Source: Anaerolineales bacterium UBA2395 (GTDB lineage Bacteria; Chloroflexota; Anaerolineae; Anaerolineales; Villigracilaceae). Taken from it: a DNA stretch of 36,944 nucleotides. The position numbers and the translations under genes were made by a program. Below the pieces are notes generated by a model. It saw nothing but the letters and a program-made list of their open reading frames with translations. It was not told where the DNA came from and ran no database searches. How positions within the stretch are numbered: position 1 is the first letter of the stretch; every line of letters starts with the position of its first letter. This document shows positions 1 to 9,131 of this stretch, one piece after another. The stretch lies in the NCBI GenBank assembly GCA_002343775.1, contig DDSH01000017.1:46329-83272 (forward strand), written 5' to 3'.

Positions 1-645
1 AATAACCCCGCCGTTGACCTTTTTGAGGCTGAACCATTTCAAATACCCGGTGGATGGAACCATGTACCCATGCATGTAATCCATCTGTCCGTTGAAATTG
101 TAAACCGTGAGATATTCCTTGCGGCGATGTTTGAAAAGACGCAGTTTATCCTCGTAGCCGCGGTCAGCGAAATATTCAACCGCCTCTTGAATGGGAATCT
201 CACGCCGCTCAAAGGGATGGTCTTCGACGATGATCTTCTTCATCTCCTGTTCAAGCGCGCGGATCTCATCTCCGGTGAGCGGGTCGCGTTCCTTGACCTC
301 GCAATAGAATCCGCCGGACGAAACCGAATGGTCAATGTTCAACCGTCCGCTTGTAAATTTTTGAGCAAAGACCATTTCAAGAAGAAAGACCAGCGAACGC
401 CGGTAGATGCGTGCGCCATCCGCAGAATCCATGGTGATGGGTGTGCAATTCGATTCGATGTGGATCGGGTAGGTCAGTTCATGGATCTCGTTGTTGATGA
501 TCGCCGCAACGACCGGCGCGGAGAAATCCTCCTGTACCTGTGCGAGGAAATCCCCCACTTTCGTCCCACGCGGACCGGTAAGCGTCTTGCCGTTGGGCAA
601 GTGAATTTGTACTGTTGGGTTGGGTTGGGTGATTTGAATAGACAT
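1..645 (-). CDS. TGS-domain nucleoside (uridine) kinase-like protein, N-terminal part, cut by window edge
   Basis: An open frame of 215 codons with no stop runs from an ATG at 645 to the left edge, so the C-terminal part lies outside the window. Residues about 12-70 look like a TGS domain (IHLPNGK, then GTKVGDFL). Residues about 85-200 resemble the second additional domain of threonyl-tRNA synthetase, with DHS at 106-108 and GGFYCE at 111-116. This pair occurs in threonyl-tRNA synthetases, and also in nucleoside kinases of Thermotoga and Chloroflexota, where a P-loop uridine kinase domain follows. I favour the kinase because the linker after residue 185 (NFNGQMDYMHGYM, then TGYLKWF) fits that family as I remember it. 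The deciding kinase part is not visible, and a true ThrRS remains possible. It is the last gene of the minus-strand run in this window. Confidence 0.6.
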   Translation of the reverse strand, partial: MSIQITQPNPTVQIHLPNGKTLTGPRGTKVGDFLAQVQEDFSAPVVAAIINNEIHELTYPIHIESNCTPITMDSADGARIYRRSLVFLLEMVFAQKFTSGRLNIDHSVSSGGFYCEVKERDPLTGDEIRALEQEMKKIIVEDHPFERREIPIQEAVEYFADRGYEDKLRLFKHRRKEYLTVYNFNGQMDYMHGYMVPSTGYLKWFSLKKVNGGVI

Positions 646-710
646 GGAACACTACGCTGCGAACGATGGATAATGGCTTATCACGTTGTGTGGTTCATTG
701 GTTATCAGAA

Positions 711-1787
711 TTATTTTAATTTCGACAATAGTTTTTCAGGTTTTCCCGCAAACTCTTCAAGCGAAATTTTTCCATTCGTCAGAGCAAGCAGGGTTTCGGT
801 CAGCACCTTATTGACCGGCGTGGGAATCCCGTGCGCCTCTCCCTCGCGGACAACGGCTCCATGCAGATACTCCACTTCGCTTTTGCCGCGCCCGGAATGC
901 AAATCAATATGAAAGGATGGCATTTTACCGCCGCGTCCGCCGCCCGCCGCCCGCGAAAGCAATGGTCTGGAAAGCCAAAGCGGAAGGTTGGTGGCAAACG
1001 CCAGTGCCTTGACGGGTGTACCGGGCAGGTCTACCACATCGAGACCCATTGCCTTCATCACAGCAAGACATTCCTTCAACATGTCGATCTCGACCTTGTA
1101 CAGGTCCTTGTTGGCAAATACCTGCGCGGCGGTCAGATCCAGAATCGCAGAAGTAGGGTTCGCCACGAGGTTGGTCAGCATCTTCGACCATTTCATGCTC
1201 AAGGCGTGCGGATACAAACGGCAATTGAGAAACCCTTGATCGAACGTGCTGACCAATTTCTCCGAGAGCGGATGTCCCGCCGCAATGCCAACACCCCGCA
1301 ATTTTTCGAGCACAATGTCTCCGGGTCCTCGCCGACCGATGGCAGAAGTGACCGTCCCGTAAATGACCTTATCCGCACCGAGGGTTTTCGCAATGATGAC
1401 CTCATTCTCCACCCCATTGGAGAGACAGACAATAGGCGGAAGTTTCTCAGCGAATGGCTTCAAGCCCTCCATCGCAGCGTCGGCATCGAAGGATTTCAAG
1501 GCGAAAATCGCCGCATCGAACGGACCGAACTTTAACGCCTCTTCCAATGACGGTTCGATCACGAACGAGCGCGGATCCAACAAATGGGCATCCTTCGTCT
1601 TGCGGCGTTCATCAATGGTCAGGTCAAGTCGCAAGCCTTTCGCGCGGAGTTCCGCTACCATTTTTGGCTGCTCGACAAACACAACCTGGTGTCCAGCCAG
1701 GGCAAGAGAACCGCCAATATACGTCCCGATGGCGCCCGCGCCGAAGACGAGAAATTTCATTTCAGAGAAATTGGAAGGAAGAGTCAT
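711..1787 (-). CDS. panE: Ketopantoate reductase family protein (2-dehydropantoate 2-reductase-like)
   Basis: The product is probably a cytoplasmic NADPH-dependent reductase converting 2-dehydropantoate to pantoate for coenzyme A synthesis. The N-terminus has a Rossmann motif GAGAIG at 16-21. A lysine at 98 (ALKSFDAD) and NGVEN at 124-128 match the catalytic and substrate-binding positions of the PanE/ApbA family. The C-terminal helical half carries the family's NPTSAI and PTPVNK segments. At 358 residues it is longer than the usual 300 or so, which is common in the family's paralogues, so the substrate is not certain. The start at 1787 has no clear ribosome site. The second methionine (1760) lies directly before the Rossmann strand and may be the true start. 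The histidine phosphatase gene ends 48 bases upstream on the same strand. Confidence 0.8.
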   Translation of the reverse strand: MTLPSNFSEMKFLVFGAGAIGTYIGGSLALAGHQVVFVEQPKMVAELRAKGLRLDLTIDERRKTKDAHLLDPRSFVIEPSLEEALKFGPFDAAIFALKSFDADAAMEGLKPFAEKLPPIVCLSNGVENEVIIAKTLGADKVIYGTVTSAIGRRGPGDIVLEKLRGVGIAAGHPLSEKLVSTFDQGFLNCRLYPHALSMKWSKMLTNLVANPTSAILDLTAAQVFANKDLYKVEIDMLKECLAVMKAMGLDVVDLPGTPVKALAFATNLPLWLSRPLLSRAAGGGRGGKMPSFHIDLHSGRGKSEVEYLHGAVVREGEAHGIPTPVNKVLTETLLALTNGKISLEEFAGKPEKLLSKLK

Positions 1788-1828
1788 GAGATATTAAAAG
1801 TTCCAGGGGATGAAGTAGATTTAATTTA

Positions 1829-1846
1829 ACACGGACTAATCCGTGT
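1829..1846. repeat. Perfect hairpin across the stop codon of the histidine phosphatase gene
   Basis: ACACGGA and TCCGTGT form a 7-bp stem around a 4-base loop that contains the TAG stop (1836-1838). The sequence after the stem on the minus strand is A/T-rich (TAAATTAAAT) without a run of T, so a factor-independent terminator is doubtful. It may instead mark or protect the 3' end of the message. Confidence 0.6.
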
Positions 1847-2480
1847 CGGGCCAATGAGCATGGTCATTGATCCGGTCGATTGCCCAGCGATGCTGGTTGG
1901 GGAAATACACCAGTTGAGCAAATGCCGTATTCCCAAAGCGGAAGCGCGTACCGGCATTGTTCGCCTGCGGTGCCACACCCACCACGGCGTGCATAAATTG
2001 ATTCAACAGCCCACCATGCGAAACGATTAAATATCGTGCCGGTTCACGCTTGAGCAGGCTGTGCAATGCCTGCCCTGCCCGCAGGAAAAGTTCCCAATCA
2101 CCCTCACCGTCCGAGCCGACCGGGTCGTACGGCGAATAAAAATCGGGGTGCGAAAAATTCTGGCGTACTTCCTGCGCGGTCAAACCGGAGAACTCCCCAT
2201 TGTCCCGCTCAAGCCACAAAGGTTCATGTTCCACTTTCAGGTTCAGTTCTGAAGCGATGATCTCTGCTGTCTCTCTCGCACGCGAAAGCGGGCTGGAGAT
2301 CACATGGTCAAATTGCACCTTTTCACGCAGCCAACGTGCCGCCAGAGCACGCGCTTGTTCGCGTCCCCTATCTGTCAACGGAAAATCTGCCTGCCCCTGC
2401 CAGCGAGACTCGGCATTGCCCACCGATTCCCCGTGCCGCAGTAACGTGATGAAAAACAGTTTTTGCTTATTTTCCGTCAT
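1836..2480 (-). CDS. Histidine phosphatase family protein (phosphoglycerate mutase-like)
   Basis: The RHGES motif at residues 15-19 contains the phosphohistidine (His16). A second catalytic histidine is at 155 (IVSHGG), and the conserved SPLSRARET segment is at 63-71. Length (214) is typical for the branch that includes cobalamin phosphatase CobC, GpmB and broad-specificity phosphatases. Substrate cannot be read from the sequence. The gene overlaps the end of the upstream glycosyltransferase by 14 bases, which points to translational coupling, with GGGGA about ten bases before the ATG. A perfect 7-bp hairpin (1829-1846) spans its stop codon. Confidence 0.85.
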   Translation of the reverse strand: MTENKQKLFFITLLRHGESVGNAESRWQGQADFPLTDRGREQARALAARWLREKVQFDHVISSPLSRARETAEIIASELNLKVEHEPLWLERDNGEFSGLTAQEVRQNFSHPDFYSPYDPVGSDGEGDWELFLRAGQALHSLLKREPARYLIVSHGGLLNQFMHAVVGVAPQANNAGTRFRFGNTAFAQLVYFPNQHRWAIDRINDHAHWPDTD

Positions 2481-3429
2481 CAGGCGTGTTCCCCTTTAAG
2501 AGATAGATTGGGCGGCGTTTGACTTCCTGAAAAATGTAGCCGACATACACGCCAATGAAGCCCAACAGGATCATAATGATACCGCTCGCGATCAGCAACA
2601 CCCCCATCAATGAACTCCAGCCCGGCTCCAGGTTTTGAGTATTGCCGGTCAGCCAGAACGAGAGTACATACACCATCTGCCCGCCCGCCAAAAAGAGAAA
2701 AACCAACCCGGAGCTAAGCCCAATGTACAACGGCGCAAGCGAGAAGGAAAAGATCGCATCGGATGCAAGACGAAGCATCTTCCCAAGCGAGTATTTCGAC
2801 CTGCCTGCGATCCGCGCCGGTTCATGATACGGCAGAATGATGCTGTTGTATCCCATCCATGAGATCATGCCGCGTAAAAATCTATGATACTCGTGCATCG
2901 AACGCACACCATCCAAGGCGTTGCGCGAAAGCGCGCGGAAATCAGCCGCACCCTGCACCACCCGTGTGCCGCTGATATTGTTGATCAGCCAATAGAAAAA
3001 ATTCGAGGTGACTTTTTTGAACGACATTGCGCGCTCGTCTTCGATGCGCTGGGCTTGCACAACATCGTATCCCTGCTGGATGAGATCGATCATCTTCGGG
3101 AGCATATCCGGCGGATGCTGCCCGTCGCCGTCGAGGGAAATCATCACATCGCCCTGCGACGCATCCATCCCCGCCGTCAGCGCCGCCTGATGCCCAAAGT
3201 TTCGGCTCAGCTGGAGCAGGGTCACTCTCGGGTCGTTCGCCGCGATCCCTCGAAGCGTATCCACCGTCCCGTCGCTTGAACCGTCATCCACATAGATGAA
3301 GTTAAACTCATAGGGCAGAACATCCACCACATGGCGGATGTCTGCATATGTCCTTTCGATCGCCTCGGCTTCGTTGTAAACCGGGATGACAAGGTCTATT
3401 TTGAGTTTGGATCTTTTTCTGGAAGACAT
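2467..3429 (-). CDS. GT2 glycosyltransferase, polyprenyl-phosphate/dolichol-phosphate sugar transferase type, membrane-anchored
   Basis: This protein probably moves a sugar from a nucleotide donor to a polyprenyl-phosphate lipid at the cytoplasmic face of the membrane. The GT-A fold shows IPVYNE at 15-20, VDDGSSDGT at 47-55 and the metal-binding DGD at 100-102. The acceptor-side RSKYSLGKM sits at 210-218, as in DPM1, GtrB and ArnC-like enzymes. Two hydrophobic C-terminal segments (about 229-258 and 272-299) are typical of the GtrB/YfdH branch. Length (320) is normal. The donor sugar is unknown. The ATG lies only seven bases after a good -10 box and has no ribosome site, so the message may be leaderless. 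The downstream histidine phosphatase overlaps by 14 bases. Confidence 0.88.
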   Translation of the reverse strand: MSSRKRSKLKIDLVIPVYNEAEAIERTYADIRHVVDVLPYEFNFIYVDDGSSDGTVDTLRGIAANDPRVTLLQLSRNFGHQAALTAGMDASQGDVMISLDGDGQHPPDMLPKMIDLIQQGYDVVQAQRIEDERAMSFKKVTSNFFYWLINNISGTRVVQGAADFRALSRNALDGVRSMHEYHRFLRGMISWMGYNSIILPYHEPARIAGRSKYSLGKMLRLASDAIFSFSLAPLYIGLSSGLVFLFLAGGQMVYVLSFWLTGNTQNLEPGWSSLMGVLLIASGIIMILLGFIGVYVGYIFQEVKRRPIYLLKGNTPDDGK

Positions 3430-3436
3430 CGGGAGG

Positions 3437-3450
3437 ATTTTACCATGCGC
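3437..3450 (-). promoter_or_regulatory. Extended -10 promoter giving a possibly leaderless GT2 message
   Basis: On the minus strand TGGTAAAAT (an extended -10: TG, one base, TAAAAT) is followed by CCTCCCG and then the ATG at 3429. The expected start of transcription falls at or next to the start codon. CCTCCC cannot act as a ribosome site. The 16 bases around this box match those at the Trm112-like gene (14411-14427) at 15 positions. Confidence 0.5.
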
Positions 3451-3471
3451 CGGATGCCGCCCCCTTTCGGT

Positions 3472-5163
3472 TCACACACGGACCCCATGCCTGTCTGACA
3501 ATAAGCGGAGCGTTCGTTCCACTTCGGCATTTTTCTGCTCCAAACTCCAACCGAGCGCCTCCTGCACCACATCTGCGATCTCAGCCAAAGCGGCGCGGGT
3601 CAATTTACCAAGCATGGCGACCATGGTTCGGCGCAGCAAAACATCGTCGAGGTGACTGACCTTTTCGTATTGTGCGAGAAACATGATCTCACGCCTGGAA
3701 TAATCAGGCAGCGATTCGAGAGCCACATCCGTACCGCGCTTCATGAACTCAGCGATCGTCTCTGCACGCGTACCATATCGTTCAAAGAGGACCTCAAGCC
3801 GTTCGCGGGAAAGCCCCGTCCAGGCAGAGAGACCATTCATATATTTAGCACGCTCTTCGTTGGTACGCGGATAATTTCGTCCGCCGCCAATGGGCAATTC
3901 CTGCGTCGTTTTGTTGCGTCTGACGCCGAGGAATTGCATGGTCTTGTCTGCAACCTCTTCCGCAAAGGCACGGAAGGAGGTCCATTTGCCGCCAACAAGG
4001 GAATAAACGGGGAAGTTCAGGTTGGTCCAATCGCCGCTCAATACTTCAATGTGATGGTCGCGACTGATCTGCCCGGTGGTCTTCGTATTCACACCTGGAA
4101 GCGGACGAACCCCTGTGAACCGGAAGACGATTTGTTCGCGCGTCAACTTGATGGATGGGAAGACGCGTCCGATCATCTCAATGAAATAATCCACCTCTTC
4201 TTCTGTGCAGCGGGCTTCGTCGGGATGTTCGATCTTGATGTCTGACGTGCCGATCAATACGCGGTCGTACAACGGGAAGAGCAGCACGATCCGCCCATCC
4301 TTGTTTTCAAAGAAAAACTCGTTCTCGCCGATGGTCTCGCGCAGTTCGGGATGATCCACAACGAGATGCGAACCCTTTGTCCCGCCGATGTAACGGGTGG
4401 ATAAACCCAGGCTGTGATTGGCGAAGTCGATCCACGGACCGGCTGCATTGATGAGCAAATTCGGGCGCACTTCGTACGTCTCGTCAGTCAATTCATCACG
4501 CAGAATGACCGTATCCTTTTGCCCGCCGACTAAACTGACATAGTTCAAAGCGCGCGAATTGGGGCTGTCCAATTCCGCGTCCAACATGATCTCCAAAGCA
4601 AGGCGTTCGGGGTTCGAAATCAAGCCGTCATAATACACCGCTGTGTTGACGATCTCAGGGTTCAAGTGCTTCCAACGAGACAGCGACTCTTTTTGGGAAT
4701 AGAACGCATGGCGCGGAACCGTGCGTTGTGCGCCGGTGTAGGCGTCGTACATCATCAACCCCAATTTGATGATGACCGAACCACGTTCGGAGGGTTTATC
4801 GAGCCAGCCCAAAAATTTGAGCGGCGCGTTGAACAACCCCGAAAAATATTTGAACATGGGAATGGTGGTCGGCAGCGGTTTGACAATGTGCGGCGCATTC
4901 TGGATCATGCGATTGCGTTCTTTGACCGCCTCACGCACCAGACGAAACTCGCCATTCTCGAGGTAACGAATTCCACCGTGTGCCATGTGCGAGGACGCCG
5001 CACTGGCGCCGGAGCAAAAATCCCCCCTATCAATGAGCAGTACATCCACACCGTTCAATGCCAGATCGCGGAAGGTTCCAATGCCGTTGATGCCCGCGCC
5101 AACGATCAGCACAGACACCTGCGGGTTTGCTTTGAGCGAGGAGAGAATTTCGGTTCGGTTCAT
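3472..5163 (-). CDS. glpD: FAD-dependent glycerol-3-phosphate dehydrogenase
   Basis: This enzyme oxidises sn-glycerol 3-phosphate to dihydroxyacetone phosphate at the membrane and passes electrons to quinone. The dinucleotide motif GAGING is at 22-27, followed by IDRGDFCSGASAASS, the FAD segment of the GlpA/GlpD family. Other family blocks are HGGIRYLE, LLINAAGPW, FPLYDRVLIGTSD and the C-terminal GGKWTSF. Length (563) is full for GlpD, with a C-terminal helical domain after about residue 400. It lies 78 bases downstream of glpK on the same strand, so glycerol uptake product is phosphorylated and then oxidised by neighbouring genes. The gap between them holds a heptad repeat. No glpF transporter gene is present in the window. 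Confidence 0.95.
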   Translation of the reverse strand: MNRTEILSSLKANPQVSVLIVGAGINGIGTFRDLALNGVDVLLIDRGDFCSGASAASSHMAHGGIRYLENGEFRLVREAVKERNRMIQNAPHIVKPLPTTIPMFKYFSGLFNAPLKFLGWLDKPSERGSVIIKLGLMMYDAYTGAQRTVPRHAFYSQKESLSRWKHLNPEIVNTAVYYDGLISNPERLALEIMLDAELDSPNSRALNYVSLVGGQKDTVILRDELTDETYEVRPNLLINAAGPWIDFANHSLGLSTRYIGGTKGSHLVVDHPELRETIGENEFFFENKDGRIVLLFPLYDRVLIGTSDIKIEHPDEARCTEEEVDYFIEMIGRVFPSIKLTREQIVFRFTGVRPLPGVNTKTTGQISRDHHIEVLSGDWTNLNFPVYSLVGGKWTSFRAFAEEVADKTMQFLGVRRNKTTQELPIGGGRNYPRTNEERAKYMNGLSAWTGLSRERLEVLFERYGTRAETIAEFMKRGTDVALESLPDYSRREIMFLAQYEKVSHLDDVLLRRTMVAMLGKLTRAALAEIADVVQEALGWSLEQKNAEVERTLRLLSDRHGVRV

Positions 5164-5172
5164 GTGAGTTCC

Positions 5173-5235
5173 AGGTTCAAGGTTGAAGGATACAGGTTTA
5201 AAAAACTTGAAACGTTCAACCTGTAACGTTCAATT
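5173..5235. repeat. Heptad-periodic inverted repeat in the glpK-glpD gap
   Basis: GG recurs exactly every seven bases (5174, 5181, 5188, 5195) in the words AGGTTCA, AGGTTGA, AGGATAC and AGGTTTA. The second half has TTCAACC and TTCAATT alternating with TGAAACG and TGTAACG, also in register seven. GGTTGAA (5181-5187) can pair with TTCAACC (5215-5221), with partial pairing continuing inward. Confidence 0.7.
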
Positions 5236-5241
5236 ATTTTT

Positions 5242-6729
5242 TTATTCGATCCAATCAAATGTGCGGGTGACCGCTTTCTTCCAGCCTGAGTATAAACCCG
5301 CACGGGTTTTGGCGGGCATGTTCGGCTTCCATTCTTTATCCTGCCCCCAGTTCTTTTTCAATTCATCGGTATCTTTCCAAAAACCGACGGCAAGCCCCGC
5401 CGCATATGCCGCACCGAGGGCGGTTGTCTCCGCCACTTTCGGACGCACCACGGGCACGTTCAAAATATCTGACTGGAACTGCATCAGCAATTCGTTGAAG
5501 ACCATGCCGCCGTCAACTTTCAATGCGCGGAGTTTCACGCCTGAGTCCTTTTCCATCGCGTCCAGCACTTCGCGGGTTTGGTATGCCGTGGCTTCGAGCG
5601 CCGAGCGGGCAATATGCCCTTTGTTGACGTAACGGGTCATCCCCACGATCACGCCGCGCGCATCGGATTTCCAGTACGGGGCATATAACCCACTGAAGGC
5701 AGGGACAAAGAAGATGCCGCCATTATCATCGACGGATTTCGCCAACGCCTCCACCTCCGCTGACGATTGGATCAGCCCCAAGTTATCTCTCAGCCACTGA
5801 ATCAGCGCTCCTGTAATTGCAATCGAGCCTTCCAACGCATACACCGCATCCGCATCACCGATCTTGTAGCCAAGTGTGGTGAGAAGTCCCGCTTTGCTTT
5901 GGACAGGTTTTTTGCCGGTGTTCATCAACATGAAGCAGCCAGTGCCGTAGGTGTTCTTCGCCTCACCTGCCTTGAAGCAGGTCTGCCCAAAAAGTGCCGC
6001 CTGCTGGTCGCCCAAATCGCCTGCGACGGGCACGCCGCGCAAAGGCGATCCTGCCGCTACATAGCCATACACCTCAGAAGAGGACTTGATCTCCGGCAGC
6101 ATGGAGCGTGGAATGCCCATCCCCTTCAAAATATCCGCGTCCCAGTCGAGGGTTTTCAAGTTCATCAACATCGTGCGCGAGGCATTGGTCACATCGGTGA
6201 CATGTTTGCCGGTCAGTTTCCAGATGATCCAAGTGTCCATGTTGCCAAAGAGCAACTGTCCCTTTTTGGCGCGTTCTTTTGCGCCTTTGACATTATCCAA
6301 CACCCACTTGATCTTGGGACCGGAGAAATACGTGGCAAGCGGCAGACCAGTCTTCTTTCTAAACCGATCTTGTCCGCCTGTTTTGGCAAATTTTGAAATG
6401 ATTGCGTCTGTCCGGGTATCCTGCCAGACAATGGCATTGTAGACCGGCTCCCCCGTTTCCTTATCCCACACCAGTGTCGTTTCGCGCTGATTGGTCACAC
6501 CAATAGAGGCGATGTCGGCGGAAGAAAGTCCGCTTTTTGACAATGCTCCCGCGATCACTTCCTGCGTACGCGCCCAAATCTCGAGTGCATCATGCTCCAC
6601 CCAGCCGGGCTTGGGGTAGATCTGTTGATGTTCCTTTTGGTCCACGGCAACCACATTGCCGCCATGATCGAAAATGATAAAACGAGTGCTGGTCGTGCCC
6701 TGGTCAATTGCACCGACATATTTGGTCAT
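5242..6729 (-). CDS. glpK: Glycerol kinase
   Basis: The product phosphorylates glycerol with ATP to sn-glycerol 3-phosphate in the cytoplasm. The N-terminus AIDQGTTSTR (7-16) is the FGGY-family phosphate loop, and NQRETT, FFVPAFSGLYAPYW and KVDGG are hallmark GlpK segments. From the ATG at 6729 the protein has 495 residues, the family's usual length. That ATG has GGAG eight bases upstream. An upstream ATG in the same frame (6816) would add 29 residues unlike any glycerol kinase and is rejected. Together with glpD downstream it makes a short glycerol catabolism unit. No regulator sits beside it. Confidence 0.96.
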   Translation of the reverse strand: MTKYVGAIDQGTTSTRFIIFDHGGNVVAVDQKEHQQIYPKPGWVEHDALEIWARTQEVIAGALSKSGLSSADIASIGVTNQRETTLVWDKETGEPVYNAIVWQDTRTDAIISKFAKTGGQDRFRKKTGLPLATYFSGPKIKWVLDNVKGAKERAKKGQLLFGNMDTWIIWKLTGKHVTDVTNASRTMLMNLKTLDWDADILKGMGIPRSMLPEIKSSSEVYGYVAAGSPLRGVPVAGDLGDQQAALFGQTCFKAGEAKNTYGTGCFMLMNTGKKPVQSKAGLLTTLGYKIGDADAVYALEGSIAITGALIQWLRDNLGLIQSSAEVEALAKSVDDNGGIFFVPAFSGLYAPYWKSDARGVIVGMTRYVNKGHIARSALEATAYQTREVLDAMEKDSGVKLRALKVDGGMVFNELLMQFQSDILNVPVVRPKVAETTALGAAYAAGLAVGFWKDTDELKKNWGQDKEWKPNMPAKTRAGLYSGWKKAVTRTFDWIE

Positions 6730-6820
6730 CTTGAACGCTCCAGAAAAGAGATTATCTAATATTGTAAAACAAAACACATCACTCGCCCCAAAATTAAAAA
6801 AAGTTCTTAAGAGCAAAATA

Positions 6821-6892
6821 GGACGCGGATGAACGCTGAGAACGCGGATCTTTCAATCCTTTTCCGCGTCCATTCGCGCTCGTCAGCGTCCC
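6821..6892. repeat. Imperfect GC-rich inverted repeat between katG and glpK
   Basis: The left half starts GGACGCGGATGAACGC and the right half ends GTCAGCGTCC. An inner stem of nine pairs (CGCGGA with TCCGCG plus flanks) closes a loop of about 14 bases, and an outer stem pairs GGACGC with GCGTCC. It is the only structured stretch in this 205-base gap. The minus strand continues with TATTTTG, so weak termination of katG is possible. Seven-base spacing of CGTC-like words is suggestive but less clean than at other loci. Confidence 0.6.
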
Positions 6893-6935
6893 ATATTAAT
6901 TAGGGGCAACGAGTTTTATATTGCCGTCGATCCAG

Positions 6936-9131
6936 TTAAGCGAGATCGAACCGATCGAGGTTCATGACCTTGTTCCATGCCGCAACAAAATCATGCACGA
7001 ACTTTTCTTTCGCATCATCCTGTGCATAGACTTCCGCCAATGCGCGCAACTGTGAGTTGGAACCGAAAACCAGATCCACACGAGAGCCGGTCCAGCGGAC
7101 TTCGCCGGTCTTGCGGTCATGGGCTTTGAACACTTGGGCATCTTCGTTTTCAGGGTGCCATTGCACGCCCATATCCGTCAGGTTGACGAAGAAATCGTTG
7201 GTCAGTTTGCCGGGCTGTTTGGTGAAGACGCCATGCTGTGAGCCGTCGACATTCGCACCAAGCACACGCAAGCCGCCAATAAGCACGGTCATTTCAGGGG
7301 CGCTCAAGGTGAGCAGTTGAGCCTTGTCCACCAGCATTTCTTCGGCAGAGACAGAGTAGGTCGTCTTCTGGTAATTGCGGAAACCATCGGCTTCGGGTTC
7401 GAGCACGGCAAACGAATTCACATCGGTCTGCTCCTGCAACGCATCCACGCGCCCGGGGGTGAAGGGAACTTCCACTTCGTAACCTGCTGCTTTCGCCGCT
7501 GCTTCTACTGCGGCACAACCGCCCAGCACGATCAAATCTGCTAGTGAAACTTTCTTGCCTTTTTTCTGTGCGCTGTTGAAATCCTGTTGGATTGCTTCGA
7601 GCGTGGATAGAACCTTCGCCAGTTGCGCGGGCTGATTCACGTCCCAATCCTTTTGCGGAGCCAGACGAATGCGCGCACCATTGGCACCGCCACGCTTATC
7701 GGACCCTCTAAAGGTGGAGGCAGATGCCCAGGTGGTTGAAACAAGTTCCGGCGTAGAAAGACCCGAATCCAGAATCTTGGCTTTGAGAGTCGCAATATCC
7801 TTCTTCGTCACCAACGGATGATCCACTGCGGGCAACGGGTCCTGCCAGATCAAATCTTCAGTGGGCACTTCCGCACCGAGATAACGGACTTTGGGTCCCA
7901 TATCGCGGTGAGTCAGTTTGAACCAGGCGCGAGCAAAGGCATCGGCAAAGGCTTCAGGATTTTCGTGGAAGCGGCGCGAGATCGGTTCGTAGATCGGGTC
8001 GAAGCGCAACGAGAGGTCAGCCGTGGTCATCATCGGCGGGAATTTCTTCGAGGGGTCGTGCGCATCGGGGATCATGTGTTCGGGTTTGCAGTTCTTGGGC
8101 GTCCACTGCTGTGCGCCAGCCGGACTTTTGACCAATTCCCATTCATAGCCGAAAAGCACATCGAAGTAGCCCATATCCCATTTTGTAGGGTTCGGTTTCC
8201 ACGCGCCTTCAATGCCGCTGGATGTGGTGTGGAAGCCCTTGCCGCTTTCGAGGCTGTTCTTCCAGCCCAATCCCATTTCCTCCAGCGGAGCGGCTTCGGG
8301 TTCGCGCCCGACCAAGGCGGGGTCGCCTGCGCCATGCGCCTTGCCAAAGGTGTGACCGCCTGCGACAAGCGCAACCGTCTCTTCATCGTTCATACCCATG
8401 CGGGCGAAGGTCTCACGCACATCGCGCCCAGAAGCGACGGGGTCGGGATTGCCGTTGGGTCCTTCCGGGTTGACGTAGATCAGACCCATCTGCACGGCAG
8501 CGAGCGGATTTTCGAGGTCGCGTTCACCGCTGTAGCGTTTATCGCCGAGCCAGGTTTCTTCGTTGCCCCAGTAGATATCTTCTTCGGGCTGCCAAATGTC
8601 GGCACGTCCGCCGCCGAAGCCGAAGGTCTTGAAACCCATCGATTCGAGCGCGACATTGCCAGCAAGAATCATCAAGTCTGCCCACGAGAGTTTGTTGCCA
8701 TATTTCTTTTTGATGGGCCAGAGCAAGCGGCGCGACTTGTCGAGGTTGATGTTATCGGGCCAACTATTGACCGGCGCAAAACGCTGATTGCCCGTTCCAC
8801 CGCCGCCGCGCCCGTCGCCGGTGCGATAGGTTCCGGCACTGTGCCACGCCATGCGGATCATCAAGCCGCCATAGTGTCCCCAATCCGCAGGCCACCATTC
8901 TTGCGAGTTGGTCATCAGGTCAGCCAGGTCTTTTTTGACTGCGGCAAGGTCAAGTTTCTTGAATTCTTCCGCGTAATTAAAATCTGCGCCCATCGGGTTG
9001 GATGCCGGGGCGTGTTGGTGCAAAATGTTCAGGTTCAGTTGATTGGGCCACCAGTCGCGGTTGGATTGTCCTCGGCTGGCGGAGGTCATACCGGCGTGTC
9101 CGGTCACTGGGCATTTGCTTTCGTCACTCAT
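6936..9131 (-). CDS. katG: Catalase-peroxidase
   Basis: This haem enzyme breaks down hydrogen peroxide and also has peroxidase activity. Distal-side residues Arg93, Trp96 and His97 sit in RMAWHSAGTYR. The proximal histidine lies in VALVAGGHTFGKAHG, and LIYVNPEGP holds the tyrosine that forms the Met-Tyr-Trp adduct. Both the active N-terminal and the inactive C-terminal peroxidase-like domains are present in 731 residues, the family's full length. No signal peptide is seen. AAGGAGA precedes the ATG. It is divergent from oxyR, and its promoter (-35 at 9210-9215, -10 at 9187-9192) has an OxyR operator directly upstream, so peroxide induction is expected. Confidence 0.98.
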   Translation of the reverse strand: MSDESKCPVTGHAGMTSASRGQSNRDWWPNQLNLNILHQHAPASNPMGADFNYAEEFKKLDLAAVKKDLADLMTNSQEWWPADWGHYGGLMIRMAWHSAGTYRTGDGRGGGGTGNQRFAPVNSWPDNINLDKSRRLLWPIKKKYGNKLSWADLMILAGNVALESMGFKTFGFGGGRADIWQPEEDIYWGNEETWLGDKRYSGERDLENPLAAVQMGLIYVNPEGPNGNPDPVASGRDVRETFARMGMNDEETVALVAGGHTFGKAHGAGDPALVGREPEAAPLEEMGLGWKNSLESGKGFHTTSSGIEGAWKPNPTKWDMGYFDVLFGYEWELVKSPAGAQQWTPKNCKPEHMIPDAHDPSKKFPPMMTTADLSLRFDPIYEPISRRFHENPEAFADAFARAWFKLTHRDMGPKVRYLGAEVPTEDLIWQDPLPAVDHPLVTKKDIATLKAKILDSGLSTPELVSTTWASASTFRGSDKRGGANGARIRLAPQKDWDVNQPAQLAKVLSTLEAIQQDFNSAQKKGKKVSLADLIVLGGCAAVEAAAKAAGYEVEVPFTPGRVDALQEQTDVNSFAVLEPEADGFRNYQKTTYSVSAEEMLVDKAQLLTLSAPEMTVLIGGLRVLGANVDGSQHGVFTKQPGKLTNDFFVNLTDMGVQWHPENEDAQVFKAHDRKTGEVRWTGSRVDLVFGSNSQLRALAEVYAQDDAKEKFVHDFVAAWNKVMNLDRFDLA

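Noticed and set aside
70..912. Plus-strand open frame of 280 codons at the left edge
   Set aside because: It overlaps the TGS-domain gene and panE on the other strand, has no recognisable motif and no ribosome site, and reads as a shadow of the coding frames.
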